Source of the DNA: Arthrobacter stackebrandtii
Lineage (GTDB): Bacteria > Actinomycetota > Actinomycetes > Actinomycetales > Micrococcaceae
Length of the DNA stretch: 64,000 bases
Assembly (NCBI RefSeq): GCF_017876675.1
Contig: NZ_JAGIOI010000001.1
Coordinates: 4,216,001-4,280,000 of the forward strand
Reading direction: 5' to 3'
A program made the position numbers and the translations under genes. A model generated the notes under the pieces. It was not told where the DNA came from, searched no databases, and saw only the letters and a program-made list of their open reading frames with translations. This document shows positions 38,891-48,174 of this stretch, piece by piece. Within the stretch, counting starts at the first letter, position 1, and each line of letters starts with the position of its first letter.

Positions 38891-41011
38891 CTAGGCGTCG
38901 ATGCGGTCCTGGTCCAGCTGTTCACTGCCGGCCACGATGAATTCCTTGCGCGGTGCCACATCGGAACCCATGAGCAGCTCAAACGTGTGCTCGGCGCGGT
39001 CGGCATCGGCGCTCGTCACCCGGCGCAGGGTGCGGTGGCGCGGGTCCATGGTGGTTTCGGCCAGCTGGTCCGCGTCCATCTCACCCAGGCCCTTGTAACG
39101 CTGGATGGGCGTCTTGTGCTTCTTGCCCTGCTTATCCAGCTTGGCAAGAAGAGTGTGCAGTTCCTTTTCCGAGTACGTGTACACCATCTCGTTGGGCTTT
39201 GAGCCGGAGTGGATGATCTCCACCCGGTGCAGCGGCGGGACGGCAGCGAAGACCCGCCCGGCGTCGATCATGGGGCGCATGTAGCGGAAGAAGAGCGTCA
39301 GTAGGAGGGTGCGGATGTGCGCCCCGTCCACGTCGGCGTCGGTCATGAGAATGACCTTGCCGTAGCGGGCCGACTCAAGGTCGAAGCTGCGCCCGGAACC
39401 GGCACCCACCACCTGGATCAGGGCGGCACACTCGGCGTTGGCCAGCATGTCGCCCACCGAGGCCTTTTGCACGTTGAGGATCTTGCCGCGGATGGGCAGC
39501 AACGCCTGAAAATCGGAGGACCGCGCCATCTTGGCCGTGCCGAGGGCGCTGTCGCCCTCCACGATGAACAGTTCGCTCTTGGCAACGTCATTGCTGCGGC
39601 AGTCTGCCAGTTTTGTGGGCAGCGAGGAACTTTCCAGGGCGTTCTTGCGCCGCTGGGTTTCCTTGTGGACCCGGGCGGAGATGCGCGACTTCATCTCCGA
39701 CACAACCTTCTCCAGCAGTTGCGCCGACTGTGCCTTCTCGTTGCGCTGCGAGGACTCCAGCTTCGCCTTGAGCTCCTTCTCCACCACCTTGGCAACGATG
39801 CCCTTGACCGCGGGGGTGCCCAGGATCTCCTTCGTCTGGCCTTCAAACTGCGGCTCGGCCAGGCGGACGGTCAGCACGGCGGTCAGCCCGGCCATGACGT
39901 CGTCCTTCTCGATCTTGTCGTTGCCGGCCTTGAGCTTGCGCGCGTTGGCCTCGATAACCTTGCGGAACGTTTTCAGCAGGGCCTGTTCAAAGCCTTCCTG
40001 ATGGCGCCCGCCCTTGGGCGTGGCAATGATGTTCACAAAGCTGCGCATCGTGGTGTCGTAGCCCACGCCCCAGCGCAGCGCAATGTCCACCTCGCAGTCG
40101 CGTTCGACGGCGGTGCTCTCCAGGTGCCCGGCGCTGTTGAGCACGGGCACCGTCTCGGTGAAGGTGCTGTGCCCCTGCAGCCGCCAGATGTCCGTCACGG
40201 CGCCGCCAACGGAGAGGAAGTCAACAAACTCGGACAGGCCGCCGTCGTGGTGGAACACTTCCTCGTGCGTGGCGAACTCCCCGGGCGTGCCGGCCAGCCG
40301 GCGCTCATCGACCACCCGGATCTTCAGCCCGGGCACCAGAAAGGAGGTCTGGCGGGCACGGCCCACAAGCTCCTCGTAGGAGAACTTGGCATCGGCCGTG
40401 AAAATCTGCCGGTCCGCCCAATAACGGATGCGGGTGCCGGTGACGCCGCGCTTGGTGGTGCCCACAATGTCCAGGCTGGAGGCCTTGGTGAACGGCTCGA
40501 ACGCGACGTCCGGGCTCAGCGACTTGCCCGAGTCCTTGAAGTGGCCGGGCTCCCCGCGCCTGAAGCTCATCTGGTACGTCTTCCCGCCACGGTCCACCTG
40601 GGCGTCCATGCGTGCGGAGAGGGCGTTCACCACGGAGGCGCCCACGCCGTGCAGGCCGCCGGAAGCGGCGTAGGAGCTGCCGCCGAACTTGCCGCCGGCG
40701 TGCAGTTTTGTGAGCACAACCTCCAGCCCGGTGAGCCCCGTCTTGGGTTCCACATCGACGGGAATGCCGCGGCCGTCGTCATGCACTTCAACGGAGTTGT
40801 CCTTGTGAAGGATGACGGTGATGTTCTGCCCAAAGCCGGCGAGTGCCTCATCGACGGAGTTGTCGATGATTTCCCACAGGCAGTGCATGAGTCCGCGCGA
40901 GTCGGTGGAGCCAATGTACATGCCGGGCCGTTTCCGGACCGCCTCCAGGCCCTCCAGCACAGAGAGATGGCGTGCACTGTAATTGGAACTCTCGCGTGCC
41001 ACGGTGGACAT
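38891..41011 (-). CDS. parE: DNA topoisomerase IV subunit B
   Basis: The ATPase subunit partnering ParC. About 706 residues. The GHKL ATPase core shows EGLEAVRKRPGMYIGSTDSRGL, WEIIDNSVDEALAG (catalytic Glu and Asn), VEVHDDGRGIPVD and LHAGGKFGG; the transducer has a QTK-like segment, and the TOPRIM domain shows IVEGDSALGTAKMARSSDFQALLPIRGKIL and MTDADVDGAHIRTLLL. It ends with the tail DRIDA. The AAGGAG upstream is only one base from the ATG at 41011 but ten bases from a GTG three codons in (VARESSNYS); the GTG may be the true start. 12.6 kb of other genes separate it from parC. Confidence 0.95.
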   Translation of the reverse strand: MSTVARESSNYSARHLSVLEGLEAVRKRPGMYIGSTDSRGLMHCLWEIIDNSVDEALAGFGQNITVILHKDNSVEVHDDGRGIPVDVEPKTGLTGLEVVLTKLHAGGKFGGSSYAASGGLHGVGASVVNALSARMDAQVDRGGKTYQMSFRRGEPGHFKDSGKSLSPDVAFEPFTKASSLDIVGTTKRGVTGTRIRYWADRQIFTADAKFSYEELVGRARQTSFLVPGLKIRVVDERRLAGTPGEFATHEEVFHHDGGLSEFVDFLSVGGAVTDIWRLQGHSTFTETVPVLNSAGHLESTAVERDCEVDIALRWGVGYDTTMRSFVNIIATPKGGRHQEGFEQALLKTFRKVIEANARKLKAGNDKIEKDDVMAGLTAVLTVRLAEPQFEGQTKEILGTPAVKGIVAKVVEKELKAKLESSQRNEKAQSAQLLEKVVSEMKSRISARVHKETQRRKNALESSSLPTKLADCRSNDVAKSELFIVEGDSALGTAKMARSSDFQALLPIRGKILNVQKASVGDMLANAECAALIQVVGAGSGRSFDLESARYGKVILMTDADVDGAHIRTLLLTLFFRYMRPMIDAGRVFAAVPPLHRVEIIHSGSKPNEMVYTYSEKELHTLLAKLDKQGKKHKTPIQRYKGLGEMDADQLAETTMDPRHRTLRRVTSADADRAEHTFELLMGSDVAPRKEFIVAGSEQLDQDRIDA

Positions 41012-41170
41012 GCTCCTTTGCGGTGGTGGGCAGACAGGTCACTGGCTAGTTTAACGGCATCCCGGACAAAAGGCGGCAACGAGCCTGCGCCGTGACGCGC
41101 GCCACCGCACGGATACGCGGTTAGCGAAAGTCGCCCGCGCCATGGAAGCCCAAGCCGTTCGGGGTGGTTG

Positions 41171-41176
41171 TATAAA
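41171..41176 (+). promoter_or_regulatory. -10 hexamer TATAAA upstream of the DUF7455 gene
   Basis: GGTTGTATAAAGT, a good -10 with a TG-like extension, 28 bases before the start. The -35 region is weak. Confidence 0.4.
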
Positions 41177-41203
41177 GTACAGGAACTAACGAAGGAGGCC
41201 ATC

Positions 41204-41428
41204 ATGACCACCACAGCCATCAGCAGCCCCCAGCTGACCACCCTTGATCGCTGCGACCGTTGCGGCGCGCAGGCATATGTGCGGGTAGTTTTGGAGTCCT
41301 CCGGCGGCGAGCTGCGTTTCTGCGGCCACCACGCCCGCGCGGTCGAGGCCACCCTGCGCCCCCTGGCGTCGGAATGGCTCGACGAGACGGGCCGCCTGCA
41401 CGAGAAGGCCCCGGTCTCAGTCGACTAG
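41204..41428 (+). CDS. DUF7455 zinc-ribbon-like small protein
   Basis: A 74-residue protein. LDRCDRCGAQAYVRV and FCGHHARAVEATL hold the Cys/Cys and Cys/His-His pairs of a single zinc site. The ATG at 41204 follows GAAGGAGG; a longer frame from 41168 lacks that. It is a conserved neighbour of parE and sigA in actinobacteria. Function unknown, though the size suggests an RNA-polymerase-associated or translation-factor role. Confidence 0.88.
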   Translation: MTTTAISSPQLTTLDRCDRCGAQAYVRVVLESSGGELRFCGHHARAVEATLRPLASEWLDETGRLHEKAPVSVD

Positions 41429-41453
41429 GCCAAGCGCAGCATTTTCGCATGGC

Positions 41454-41491
41454 GGCGGGCCCCCGGATTTTTCCGGGGGCCCGCCTTTTTT
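41454..41491 (+). terminator. intrinsic terminator of the DUF7455 gene
   Basis: Arms 41454-41466 and 41473-41485 (13 bp, GGCGGGCCCCCGG and complement) around ATTTTT, followed by six T. The most canonical terminator in the window. Confidence 0.92.
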
Positions 41492-41574
41492 GTGCCTTTT
41501 CAAGTACGACGGCGGAGGGTTGCCTTGCGCTGCCGTCGCGCCTGCGCAGGGCCTGCGCAGGCGCGTTGGGAAGC

Positions 41575-41677
41575 TTTCGCGGCTTAGGCGCCTTGGGCAG
41601 ATTGGCGGCTAAGGCGCCGCGTGATGTTTCGCGGCCTGGCCCCCTGGACGACCTGGCAGCTAAGGCACCTTAGGAGG
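41575..41677 (+). repeat. 52-bp imperfect tandem repeat
   Basis: Two copies begin TTTCGCGGC at 41575 and 41627 (period 52). They share GGC(T/C)T, CTGG or TTGG, and GGCAGCTAAGGCACC or GGCGGCTAAGGCGCC blocks. Each contains a TTAGGCGCC/CTAAGGCGCC-type inverted arm. The period is not a multiple of three and no frame is open through both copies in a convincing way. Confidence 0.55.
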
Positions 41678-41807
41678 AACCGGATGCTTCCGGCGCGGGC
41701 AAAGATAGGGCATCGGCCCCATGTTCCCAGGGCCCTGATTCGGAAGAATTGAGACATCAAAGGGGTTCTGGAATCGCCGGGTCTCCACTTGCAAGGAGCA
41801 CAAGGCA

Positions 41808-42071
41808 ATGTCTGACTTCATGGCTCTCATGACCCAACAACAGACCGAACGCGAACTCGCAGTCAACCTGGAACGCCGCCGGCTTCAACGTGAAGCAGCG
41901 GCTGCGGCGAAGGTTCGGCGCACCGCGGACCGCGCCGCAAGTCGGGCCGATGGCCGGATTGCCGCGGCACGGAAAATTCAGGGCCGTCACGCTCAGGGCT
42001 GGTGGCACCGGTTGTGGGCCCGGGACTCCCGTACGGCCGAGCCCGCCCGCGGCGGCATCCATGCCAGGTAG
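41808..42071 (+). CDS. small basic hypothetical protein
   Basis: An 87-residue, strongly basic, mostly alpha-helical protein. It starts at ATG with AAGGAGC nine bases ahead and is unlike its neighbours. MSDFMALMTQQQTERELAVN is followed by an Arg-rich amphipathic stretch (ERRRLQREAAAAAKVRRTAD) and a Trp-containing WWHRLW near residue 65. It may bind membrane or nucleic acid. It overlaps the antisense-looking part of the longer LuxR frame, which starts later in my call. I have no family assignment, and it could be spurious. Confidence 0.45.
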   Translation: MSDFMALMTQQQTERELAVNLERRRLQREAAAAAKVRRTADRAASRADGRIAAARKIQGRHAQGWWHRLWARDSRTAEPARGGIHAR

Positions 42072-42174
42072 GGCGGAAGCCATGCCCGGCAGCGCTGCAC
42101 GCACGGCAGAATCCAGGCCCGGGAAGGCAGCGCCTGCGGCTGCAATGGACCTCAGTCCGTGGCAGGATTGGAAG

Positions 42175-45045
42175 ATGAACCAACCCCCGGCCAGCGCAGC
42201 CATGATCGGGAGGGACGCCGAAATGGCAGCCCTCATGGACTCCTTTGCGGAGGCGCGGCTCAGCAAGCCCCAGGCTGTTGTAATCGGCGGCGAGGCGGGG
42301 CTGGGGAAGACCCGCCTGCTGCGCGAGTTCCTGTCGGCCGCATCCCAGGAGGCGCTGGTCGTCACCGGCCAGTGTGTGGACTTGGGCAGCCTGGCCACAC
42401 CCTATGCACCCCTGACGGGAGTCCTTCGTTCACTGGTGGCGCAGCTGGGGCTGGACGCCGTGGTCGACTTTGCCGGGCCCGGGCGCGACGCACTGGCGCT
42501 GCTGCTGCCTGAAGTGGGCGCCGAACCCGACGGCTCCCCCACCGCCAACCGCGTGCTTGAGGCGGTCAGCACTGTCCTGGAACGGGCCAGCGCGAGCAGG
42601 CCCGCCGTCGTCGTCATTGAGGACCTGCACTGGGCCGACGACGCCACACTGGCGGTGCTGCGTTTTGTCCTGCGCGCATTCAACGGCGGCCAGTTCCTGC
42701 TGGTCATGAGCTACCGCAGCGACGAGATCAACCGCGGACATCCGCTGAGAGAGTTCCTGGCTGAGGCCGAGCGGGGCCGTTTTGCCAAAATCATTCGCCT
42801 GGGCCGGCTCGACAAGGACCAGGTACGCCTCCAGGTGGAGGCGATCACCGGCAAGGACGCCGGATACGAGCTGCTGGAGAATGTCTACTCCCGCAGCGAA
42901 GGCATTCCATTCTTTGTGGAGGAGCTGTTGGGGCTGGACGACTGCGATGCCAGCGCCGAGCTGCCCGATACCCTCACCGAGCTTTTGCTGGCGCGGTATG
43001 AGCGCATGTCCGACGAGGTGCAGTATTTCCTGCGCGTCCTTGCCGCCGGCGGCGTCTGCGTCCCGCATGCCCAGGCACTGGCCGCCTACGACAGGGACGT
43101 GCAGGAATTTGAGGAGTCGGCCCGCACGGCACAAAGGGCCAACCTGCTCGGACTGGACGGCGGGTCCTACACGTTCCGCCATGCCCTGGTCCGTGAGGCC
43201 ATCCATGCCGACCTGTTGCCGGGCGAGCGCACGCGCTTTCACACCCGCTACGCCCAGGCGCTTGAGGCTGCCGGGTCCGGCGGCCTGGACTCGGTCGAAA
43301 TCGCCTACCACTGGCATGCCGCCAACGCCCAGGAAAAAACCTTCCGTGCCTCGATTGCGGCGGTTGCGGAGGCAGAACGCGGCTACGCCTATTCAACGGC
43401 GGCCCGCATGGGTGAGCGGGCCTTGGAACTCTGGGACAGTGTCGCCGGCGCGGAGTCCGTGGCAGGGATGCACCGCTACGCACTCATGGCACGCACGGCG
43501 TCGGCCCACAACCAGGCAGGCAACGGTGAACGCTCGCTGGCCATGATCCGGCTCGCCGCTGCCCAGCCAGACGCAGTCGGTGCCGGCCTGGCACGGCTGC
43601 TGGCCGACCAAGCCCGGTACTTGGGGTTCAACGCACAGCCAGGTTCGGCCGATTTGCTGCTTCGCGCCCTCTCCCTTGTCCCACGGGGCAGCGATGACCA
43701 ACTGCGCGCAACCCTGCTCAACCACCTCGCCGCACGTTGCATGCTTGAGGCACGGCTGGAAGATGCCATTCAGGTTTCCAGCGAAGCGCTGGAACTGTCC
43801 ACGGCAGACGGCGACCGGCAGCAGCAATCCATCGCCGCCAACCTCCGGGGCAGCTCCCGTGCCATGGCAGGCGACGTGGAGGGCTGGCGGCAGGACCTCT
43901 CCGTGGCTCGCGAGCTGGCGGAGGGCAACAGCGACGCCATGCTGCGCTACCGCATCAACTACTCGGATGCCCTGAACCAGCTCGGCTTGTACGACGATTC
44001 AATAAGCATTGCCGAGGAGGGAATCCGCCAGGCAAGGGCGCTTGGCGTGGAGCGCACCACGGGGGCCATCATGTCGTCCAACGCCGTTGAACCGCTTTTT
44101 TCCCGCGGCGACTGGGACAAGGCAAACGAAATCCTGGAACGCAACCTGAAGTTGTCGCCGCCCAGTTCCTTCCGCGCCTACCTGCTGCGGTCCAAGATCT
44201 GGTCAACACTGTGGAGCGGCGACACCGAAACGGCGGGCCTGCTGTTTCGCCAGTGGCAGCCGCTGCTGCGGGAGTTGGCCCGGGTTGAGATGCAGTCGCG
44301 CACCCCGCTCGCCATGATGGCGGCGGAACTCGCCTGGCGAAATGGCGAGCTGGCCGAGGCGTGGCAGGAGGCGTCATTTGTGTTCAGTGCAGATTTCCGG
44401 CGGCTTCCCGGCTACGACCTGCCCCTGCTGGCGGTGGCTGCAAGGATTCTTGCCGCCCTCCGGTCTGCAGGTGCAGCCCCGGACGCCGAGGACGAAACCC
44501 GCCTGCGTGCCGTTATGGACGCCGACGCGCCATGGCCCACCCAAGCCGCGTGGGCTGCGCTGTTCGAGGCGGAACTCGGCGGTGGTGACGGGGCTGGGAG
44601 TGACCCCGCGCCCTGGCGCCATGCAGCCGAAAAGTGCCAGCTGCTGCCGGCCAACCTGCGATGCTACATATCAATGCGCCTGGGCCAGGCCGAATTCATT
44701 TCCGGCAACAGGAAGGGCGCAGTGGCGGCGCTGCAAGAATCAATCCGGGACGCCGAACGGCTCGGCGCGGGCATGGTGCCGGCCCTGGCCCGGGAATTTG
44801 CCATCCGCAGCGGCCTCAACCTCGACGGGCAGAGCGCACGCCCCAACACCAACGAGCTGACGGCGCGGGAGGCCCAGGTGCTGGAGCTTGTGGCGGAAGG
44901 GCTGAGCAACAAGGACATCGGCTCCCGGCTGTTCATCAGCCCCAAGACCGCCAGTGTCCACGTATCCGCCATCATGAGGAAGTTGAATGCGGGCAGCCGC
45001 ACAGAGGCGGCGGGTAGGGCCCGCACGGCCCCGAAACGAAACTAA
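42175..45045 (+). CDS. large LuxR-family (LAL) transcriptional regulator
   Basis: A 956-residue regulator. The N-terminal AAA/NACHT-like ATPase has MIGRDAEMAALMDSFAEARL, Walker A GGEAGLGKTRLL (~residues 37-48) and Walker B VVVIEDLHWADDAT. The middle consists of long helical TPR-like repeats for ligand or protein binding. The C-terminal LuxR helix-turn-helix reads ELTAREAQVLELVAEG, LSNKDIGSRLFISPKTASVHVS and AIMRKLNAGSRTEAAGRA. LAL proteins are large ATP-dependent activators; the target here is unknown. The start MNQPPASAAMIGRD follows an AGGA at eight bases; the longer frame from 41890 is low-complexity. A terminator stem begins at its stop codon. Confidence 0.9.
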   Translation: MNQPPASAAMIGRDAEMAALMDSFAEARLSKPQAVVIGGEAGLGKTRLLREFLSAASQEALVVTGQCVDLGSLATPYAPLTGVLRSLVAQLGLDAVVDFAGPGRDALALLLPEVGAEPDGSPTANRVLEAVSTVLERASASRPAVVVIEDLHWADDATLAVLRFVLRAFNGGQFLLVMSYRSDEINRGHPLREFLAEAERGRFAKIIRLGRLDKDQVRLQVEAITGKDAGYELLENVYSRSEGIPFFVEELLGLDDCDASAELPDTLTELLLARYERMSDEVQYFLRVLAAGGVCVPHAQALAAYDRDVQEFEESARTAQRANLLGLDGGSYTFRHALVREAIHADLLPGERTRFHTRYAQALEAAGSGGLDSVEIAYHWHAANAQEKTFRASIAAVAEAERGYAYSTAARMGERALELWDSVAGAESVAGMHRYALMARTASAHNQAGNGERSLAMIRLAAAQPDAVGAGLARLLADQARYLGFNAQPGSADLLLRALSLVPRGSDDQLRATLLNHLAARCMLEARLEDAIQVSSEALELSTADGDRQQQSIAANLRGSSRAMAGDVEGWRQDLSVARELAEGNSDAMLRYRINYSDALNQLGLYDDSISIAEEGIRQARALGVERTTGAIMSSNAVEPLFSRGDWDKANEILERNLKLSPPSSFRAYLLRSKIWSTLWSGDTETAGLLFRQWQPLLRELARVEMQSRTPLAMMAAELAWRNGELAEAWQEASFVFSADFRRLPGYDLPLLAVAARILAALRSAGAAPDAEDETRLRAVMDADAPWPTQAAWAALFEAELGGGDGAGSDPAPWRHAAEKCQLLPANLRCYISMRLGQAEFISGNRKGAVAALQESIRDAERLGAGMVPALAREFAIRSGLNLDGQSARPNTNELTAREAQVLELVAEGLSNKDIGSRLFISPKTASVHVSAIMRKLNAGSRTEAAGRARTAPKRN

Positions 45046-45107
45046 CCCGCTGCAACCACCGTGGACCTGGCCATTTGGCCGGGTCCACGGCGGTTGCAGC
45101 GGGTTAG
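45042..45107. terminator. bidirectional terminator between the LuxR gene and sigA
   Basis: Outer 16-bp arms 45042-45057 and 45092-45107 (CTAACCCGCTGCAACC and complement) plus inner CCGTGGACC/GGTCCACGG arms. The left arm begins one base ahead of the LuxR stop codon TAA. Confidence 0.85.
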
Positions 45108-45130
45108 TCTTCCGTGCATGCCGCCGGGGA

Positions 45131-46399
45131 TTAGTCCAGGTAGTCGCGCAGCACCTGTGAACGGGACGGGTGGCGCAGCTTGGACATGGTCTTCGATTCG
45201 ATCTGGCGGATGCGCTCGCGCGTTACGCCGTAGACCTTGCCGATTTCGTCTAAAGTCTTCGGCTGCCCGTCGGTCAGGCCGAAGCGCATCGCGACAACGC
45301 CGGCTTCACGTTCGGACAGCGTGTCCAGTACGGAGTGCAGCTGTTCCTGCAGCAGGGTGAAGGACACGGCATCGGCCGGAACAACGGCTTCGGAGTCTTC
45401 AATCAAGTCACCGAACTCGGAGTCGCCGTCTTCGCCCAGGGGCGTGTGCAGGGAGATGGGCTCGCGGCCGTATTTCTGGACCTCAACAACCTTTTCCGGG
45501 GTCATGTCCAATTCCTTGGCCAATTCCTCGGGCGTGGGTTCGCGGCCCAGGTCCTGGAGCATCTGGCGCTGCACGCGTGCCAGCTTGTTGATGACCTCGA
45601 CCATGTGCACGGGGATGCGGATGGTGCGGGCCTGGTCGGCCATGGCGCGCGTGATGGCCTGGCGGATCCACCACGTGGCGTACGTGGAGAACTTGAAGCC
45701 CTTGGTGTAGTCAAACTTCTCAACGGCACGGATGAGGCCCAGGTTGCCTTCCTGGATCAGGTCAAGGAACAGCATGCCACGGCCGGTGTAGCGCTTGGCC
45801 AGTGATACGACCAGGCGCAGGTTGGCTTCCAGCAGGTGGTTCTTGGCACGCTTGCCGTCGTGGACGATGCGCTCGAGATCGCGCTTGAGCTGCGGGTTCA
45901 TCTTGGCGGAATCCGCCTGCAGCTTCTCGTTGGCGTAGAGGCCTGCCTCAATGCGCAGGGCCAAGTCGACTTCCTGCTCGGCATTGAGCAGCGCAACCTT
46001 GCCAATCTGCTTCAGGTAGTCCTTGACGGGGTCGGCGGTGGCACCGGCTGACATGACCTGCTGCACAGGTGCGTCGTCGTCATCGGAGTCCGAGTAGACA
46101 AAGCCGGTTCCGGTGGCAACCGGGCGTTCCTTCGCGGTCTCCTCCTGGTCGTCATCGTCGACGGCGGAGTCGGAGGACGTGTCTTCTTCCTCCTCCTTCG
46201 GCGCAGCCTTTCCGCGGCGGGCGGGGGCGGCCTTCTTGGCGGCGGGCGCAGCAGCGTCCCCACCGGCGGCCTTGGCGGCCTTGTTGGCGGCAATGGTGGC
46301 AGCACGCTTCTGTGCTGGTGTCAGCGGTGCGTCAACTGACGATGCTGGGTCCTCGATCTCCTTGGTTTTGGAGACTTTGCTCTTGGCAGTAGCAGACAC
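45131..46399 (-). CDS. sigA: primary RNA polymerase sigma factor
   Basis: The housekeeping sigma-70 of this organism, 422 residues. The N-terminal ~115 residues are Ala/Lys-rich then very acidic ([18 protein letters not shown]), a region 1.1-like extension typical of actinobacterial HrdB/SigA. Region 1.2: [29 protein letters not shown]. Region 2: [56 protein letters not shown]. Region 3: [22 protein letters not shown]. Region 4: [17 protein letters not shown] with [21 protein letters not shown]. The GTG start is preceded by GAAAGG. It is the only sigma in the window and reads the -10 motifs described above. Confidence 0.97.
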   Translation of the reverse strand: MSATAKSKVSKTKEIEDPASSVDAPLTPAQKRAATIAANKAAKAAGGDAAAPAAKKAAPARRGKAAPKEEEEDTSSDSAVDDDDQEETAKERPVATGTGFVYSDSDDDDAPVQQVMSAGATADPVKDYLKQIGKVALLNAEQEVDLALRIEAGLYANEKLQADSAKMNPQLKRDLERIVHDGKRAKNHLLEANLRLVVSLAKRYTGRGMLFLDLIQEGNLGLIRAVEKFDYTKGFKFSTYATWWIRQAITRAMADQARTIRIPVHMVEVINKLARVQRQMLQDLGREPTPEELAKELDMTPEKVVEVQKYGREPISLHTPLGEDGDSEFGDLIEDSEAVVPADAVSFTLLQEQLHSVLDTLSEREAGVVAMRFGLTDGQPKTLDEIGKVYGVTRERIRQIESKTMSKLRHPSRSQVLRDYLD

Positions 46400-46656
46400 A
46401 GAAAACCTTTCTTACGGCGGTCTGTGGAGTTACCTTCGGGCAACACCACTATGACCCTGTCAAGTCCGTGATGCTTGGCGCAGCACATTCGCTTGGAGGG
46501 TCACAGGGTATAACTCCCGGCACGGCTGCGTTGTTCCCGCAACTGTGGAAGAAAAATCTTCCGGTCCTTTTGTCCAACTCATGAAACTGCATCAACACGG
46601 ACCCAACCGGGTCTTATGTACCAGTGTCTCATGATTTGCCCCGTGCCTGCTTCACT

Positions 46657-47934
46657 TCATGCGGCCTGTTCCGTGGTTTCGGGATCATCATCCCGCTGCC
46701 CATGCCACGCTGTGGCAGGGTCCTTGGCACAGGCTGCGACGTATCCCACAGACAGCAGCCGGTCCAGGAGCTGCGCCAGACGGTATCCCGGCTGGATTTC
46801 GTCGCAGAAGTGGAAGTAGTTGCCGGCCCACGTGCCCCGGCCGCGGCACCACTCGATCCAGCCGAGCAGGCAAAGCACGGGCGCTTTGTCGGCGGAACCC
46901 GTTGCACCGGCGAGGAACTGCAGGAGCTGCTCGGCCTTGGCCAGCCTGTTCCAGTCCGGCCCCAGGGGACGGGAACCATGCCCGCCACAGACCTCACCAA
47001 CCAAGATGTTGCCGTAGTCGGCAGCGGCCCTCATGACCGCTTCATCACTGACGTCCTCAATGGCGGCGTCCCACCCCTCCGCCTGGTTGCCGCCGTACCA
47101 GTTGACGGGCGCCTGGAGTGGTGCGTCGTCGGGCCTCAGCGTTCCTGTGGCGGCGGCGCCGGCCATGGCCGAATTGGGACCGGTGGCCATCGCCACGATG
47201 ACGGCGTCGCGGACGGCCACCGCACCAAGGCTGGCCAGCAGGAACGCCGCCATGGACGCGTCAGGCCGCTTGGGCCACTGATAGAGCGCCATTTCCCAGG
47301 CGCCGAGTGTCACGCCGAGCTGGCGGGCTCCGGACCCGGAGTTCTGCAGCGTGTCCCTGAACTGCTCGCCAGCCACTGCCACACTGCGGGCAAAGGACTC
47401 ATCCGACACAGTGATGAGCGTCTGGATCTGCTCTTGCGGACTTTCCCGCACCAGGCTGCCTCGGTAGATGAATTCCGCGTTGACAAAGCTCTCCCTGATG
47501 GAGGCATTGTCCTTGCCCGGCCACGGACAGCAACGTTCGTTGGCGCACTCCAGGCTTCGCCAGAAGTTTGGTCCCACATACCAGGCGTCCTGTACCGGCA
47601 GCCTGAACTTTTCGAACGCCTCCCGCAGATCCTCATAGAGGCCCTGCTGCGGCAGGTCGCGGGGCGAATACCAATCGTCAACACCAAAAATGGCGATGAG
47701 GCAGCCGTCCGCTTCCCTGTCGCTGGCCAGCTGCGAGGCCGCAACCGCGGCAAAGCCGGCCACATCGTTCATGTCTTCCGGTGGCAGGTCCATGCGCAGG
47801 GTGGCCCGAAGCCGCTTGCCGTTCATGCCGATGCACACGATGCTGCGCTCCGGCCAGTACCCCAGAATGTGGGGGATGAATGCCAGGAGATCCTCGCCGG
47901 CACTGACTTTGATCTTGTCTATTTGCTTTCCCAT
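46657..47934 (-). CDS. DUF4192 protein
   Basis: A 425-residue cytosolic protein of the actinobacterial DUF4192 family: IKVSAGEDLLAFIPHILGYWPERSIVCIGMNGKRLRATLRMDLP opens it, and SPQEQIQTLITV and FLAGATGSADKAPVLCLLGWIEWCRGRGTWAG mark the C-terminal half. Cys-rich C..RCCPWPG may bind a metal. Family function is unknown. It is separated from sigA by 257 bases that include the sigA leader; the stop is followed by weak structure only. Confidence 0.88.
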   Translation of the reverse strand: MGKQIDKIKVSAGEDLLAFIPHILGYWPERSIVCIGMNGKRLRATLRMDLPPEDMNDVAGFAAVAASQLASDREADGCLIAIFGVDDWYSPRDLPQQGLYEDLREAFEKFRLPVQDAWYVGPNFWRSLECANERCCPWPGKDNASIRESFVNAEFIYRGSLVRESPQEQIQTLITVSDESFARSVAVAGEQFRDTLQNSGSGARQLGVTLGAWEMALYQWPKRPDASMAAFLLASLGAVAVRDAVIVAMATGPNSAMAGAAATGTLRPDDAPLQAPVNWYGGNQAEGWDAAIEDVSDEAVMRAAADYGNILVGEVCGGHGSRPLGPDWNRLAKAEQLLQFLAGATGSADKAPVLCLLGWIEWCRGRGTWAGNYFHFCDEIQPGYRLAQLLDRLLSVGYVAACAKDPATAWHGQRDDDPETTEQAA

Positions 47935-48174
47935 GATTCAAGCGTGGCGCGCCACCTTGACGTGGAACAGGCCCGGCCGCCCGAACCGGCAAATCTGTGG
48001 ATAGCACACGCCCGCATCCGCATGATTGCGTGTTTCGGCATTGACAAAGCGCACCTGTGGATAACCTCGGAGTCCGCGCAGGCCCATGGACAGCCATGGC
48101 AGTCCGGGGCGTGTGTGGGCAGTGTGGGCGACCGAGCAGTCCCATTGACAGTGCGGAGAAGGCAGATGCTCCGG

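Larger units (their letters stand above)
41429..41807. other. repeat-rich gap before the small basic protein
   Basis: 379 bases: the DUF7455 terminator (41454-41491), a GTACGACGGCGGAGGGTTGC element (41503-41522), CTGCGCAGG/GCGCAGG inverted repeats (41542-41560) and the 52-bp repeat pair (41575-41677). The 60 bases before 41808 carry an AAGGAGC ribosome site. No protein signature is found. Confidence 0.5.
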
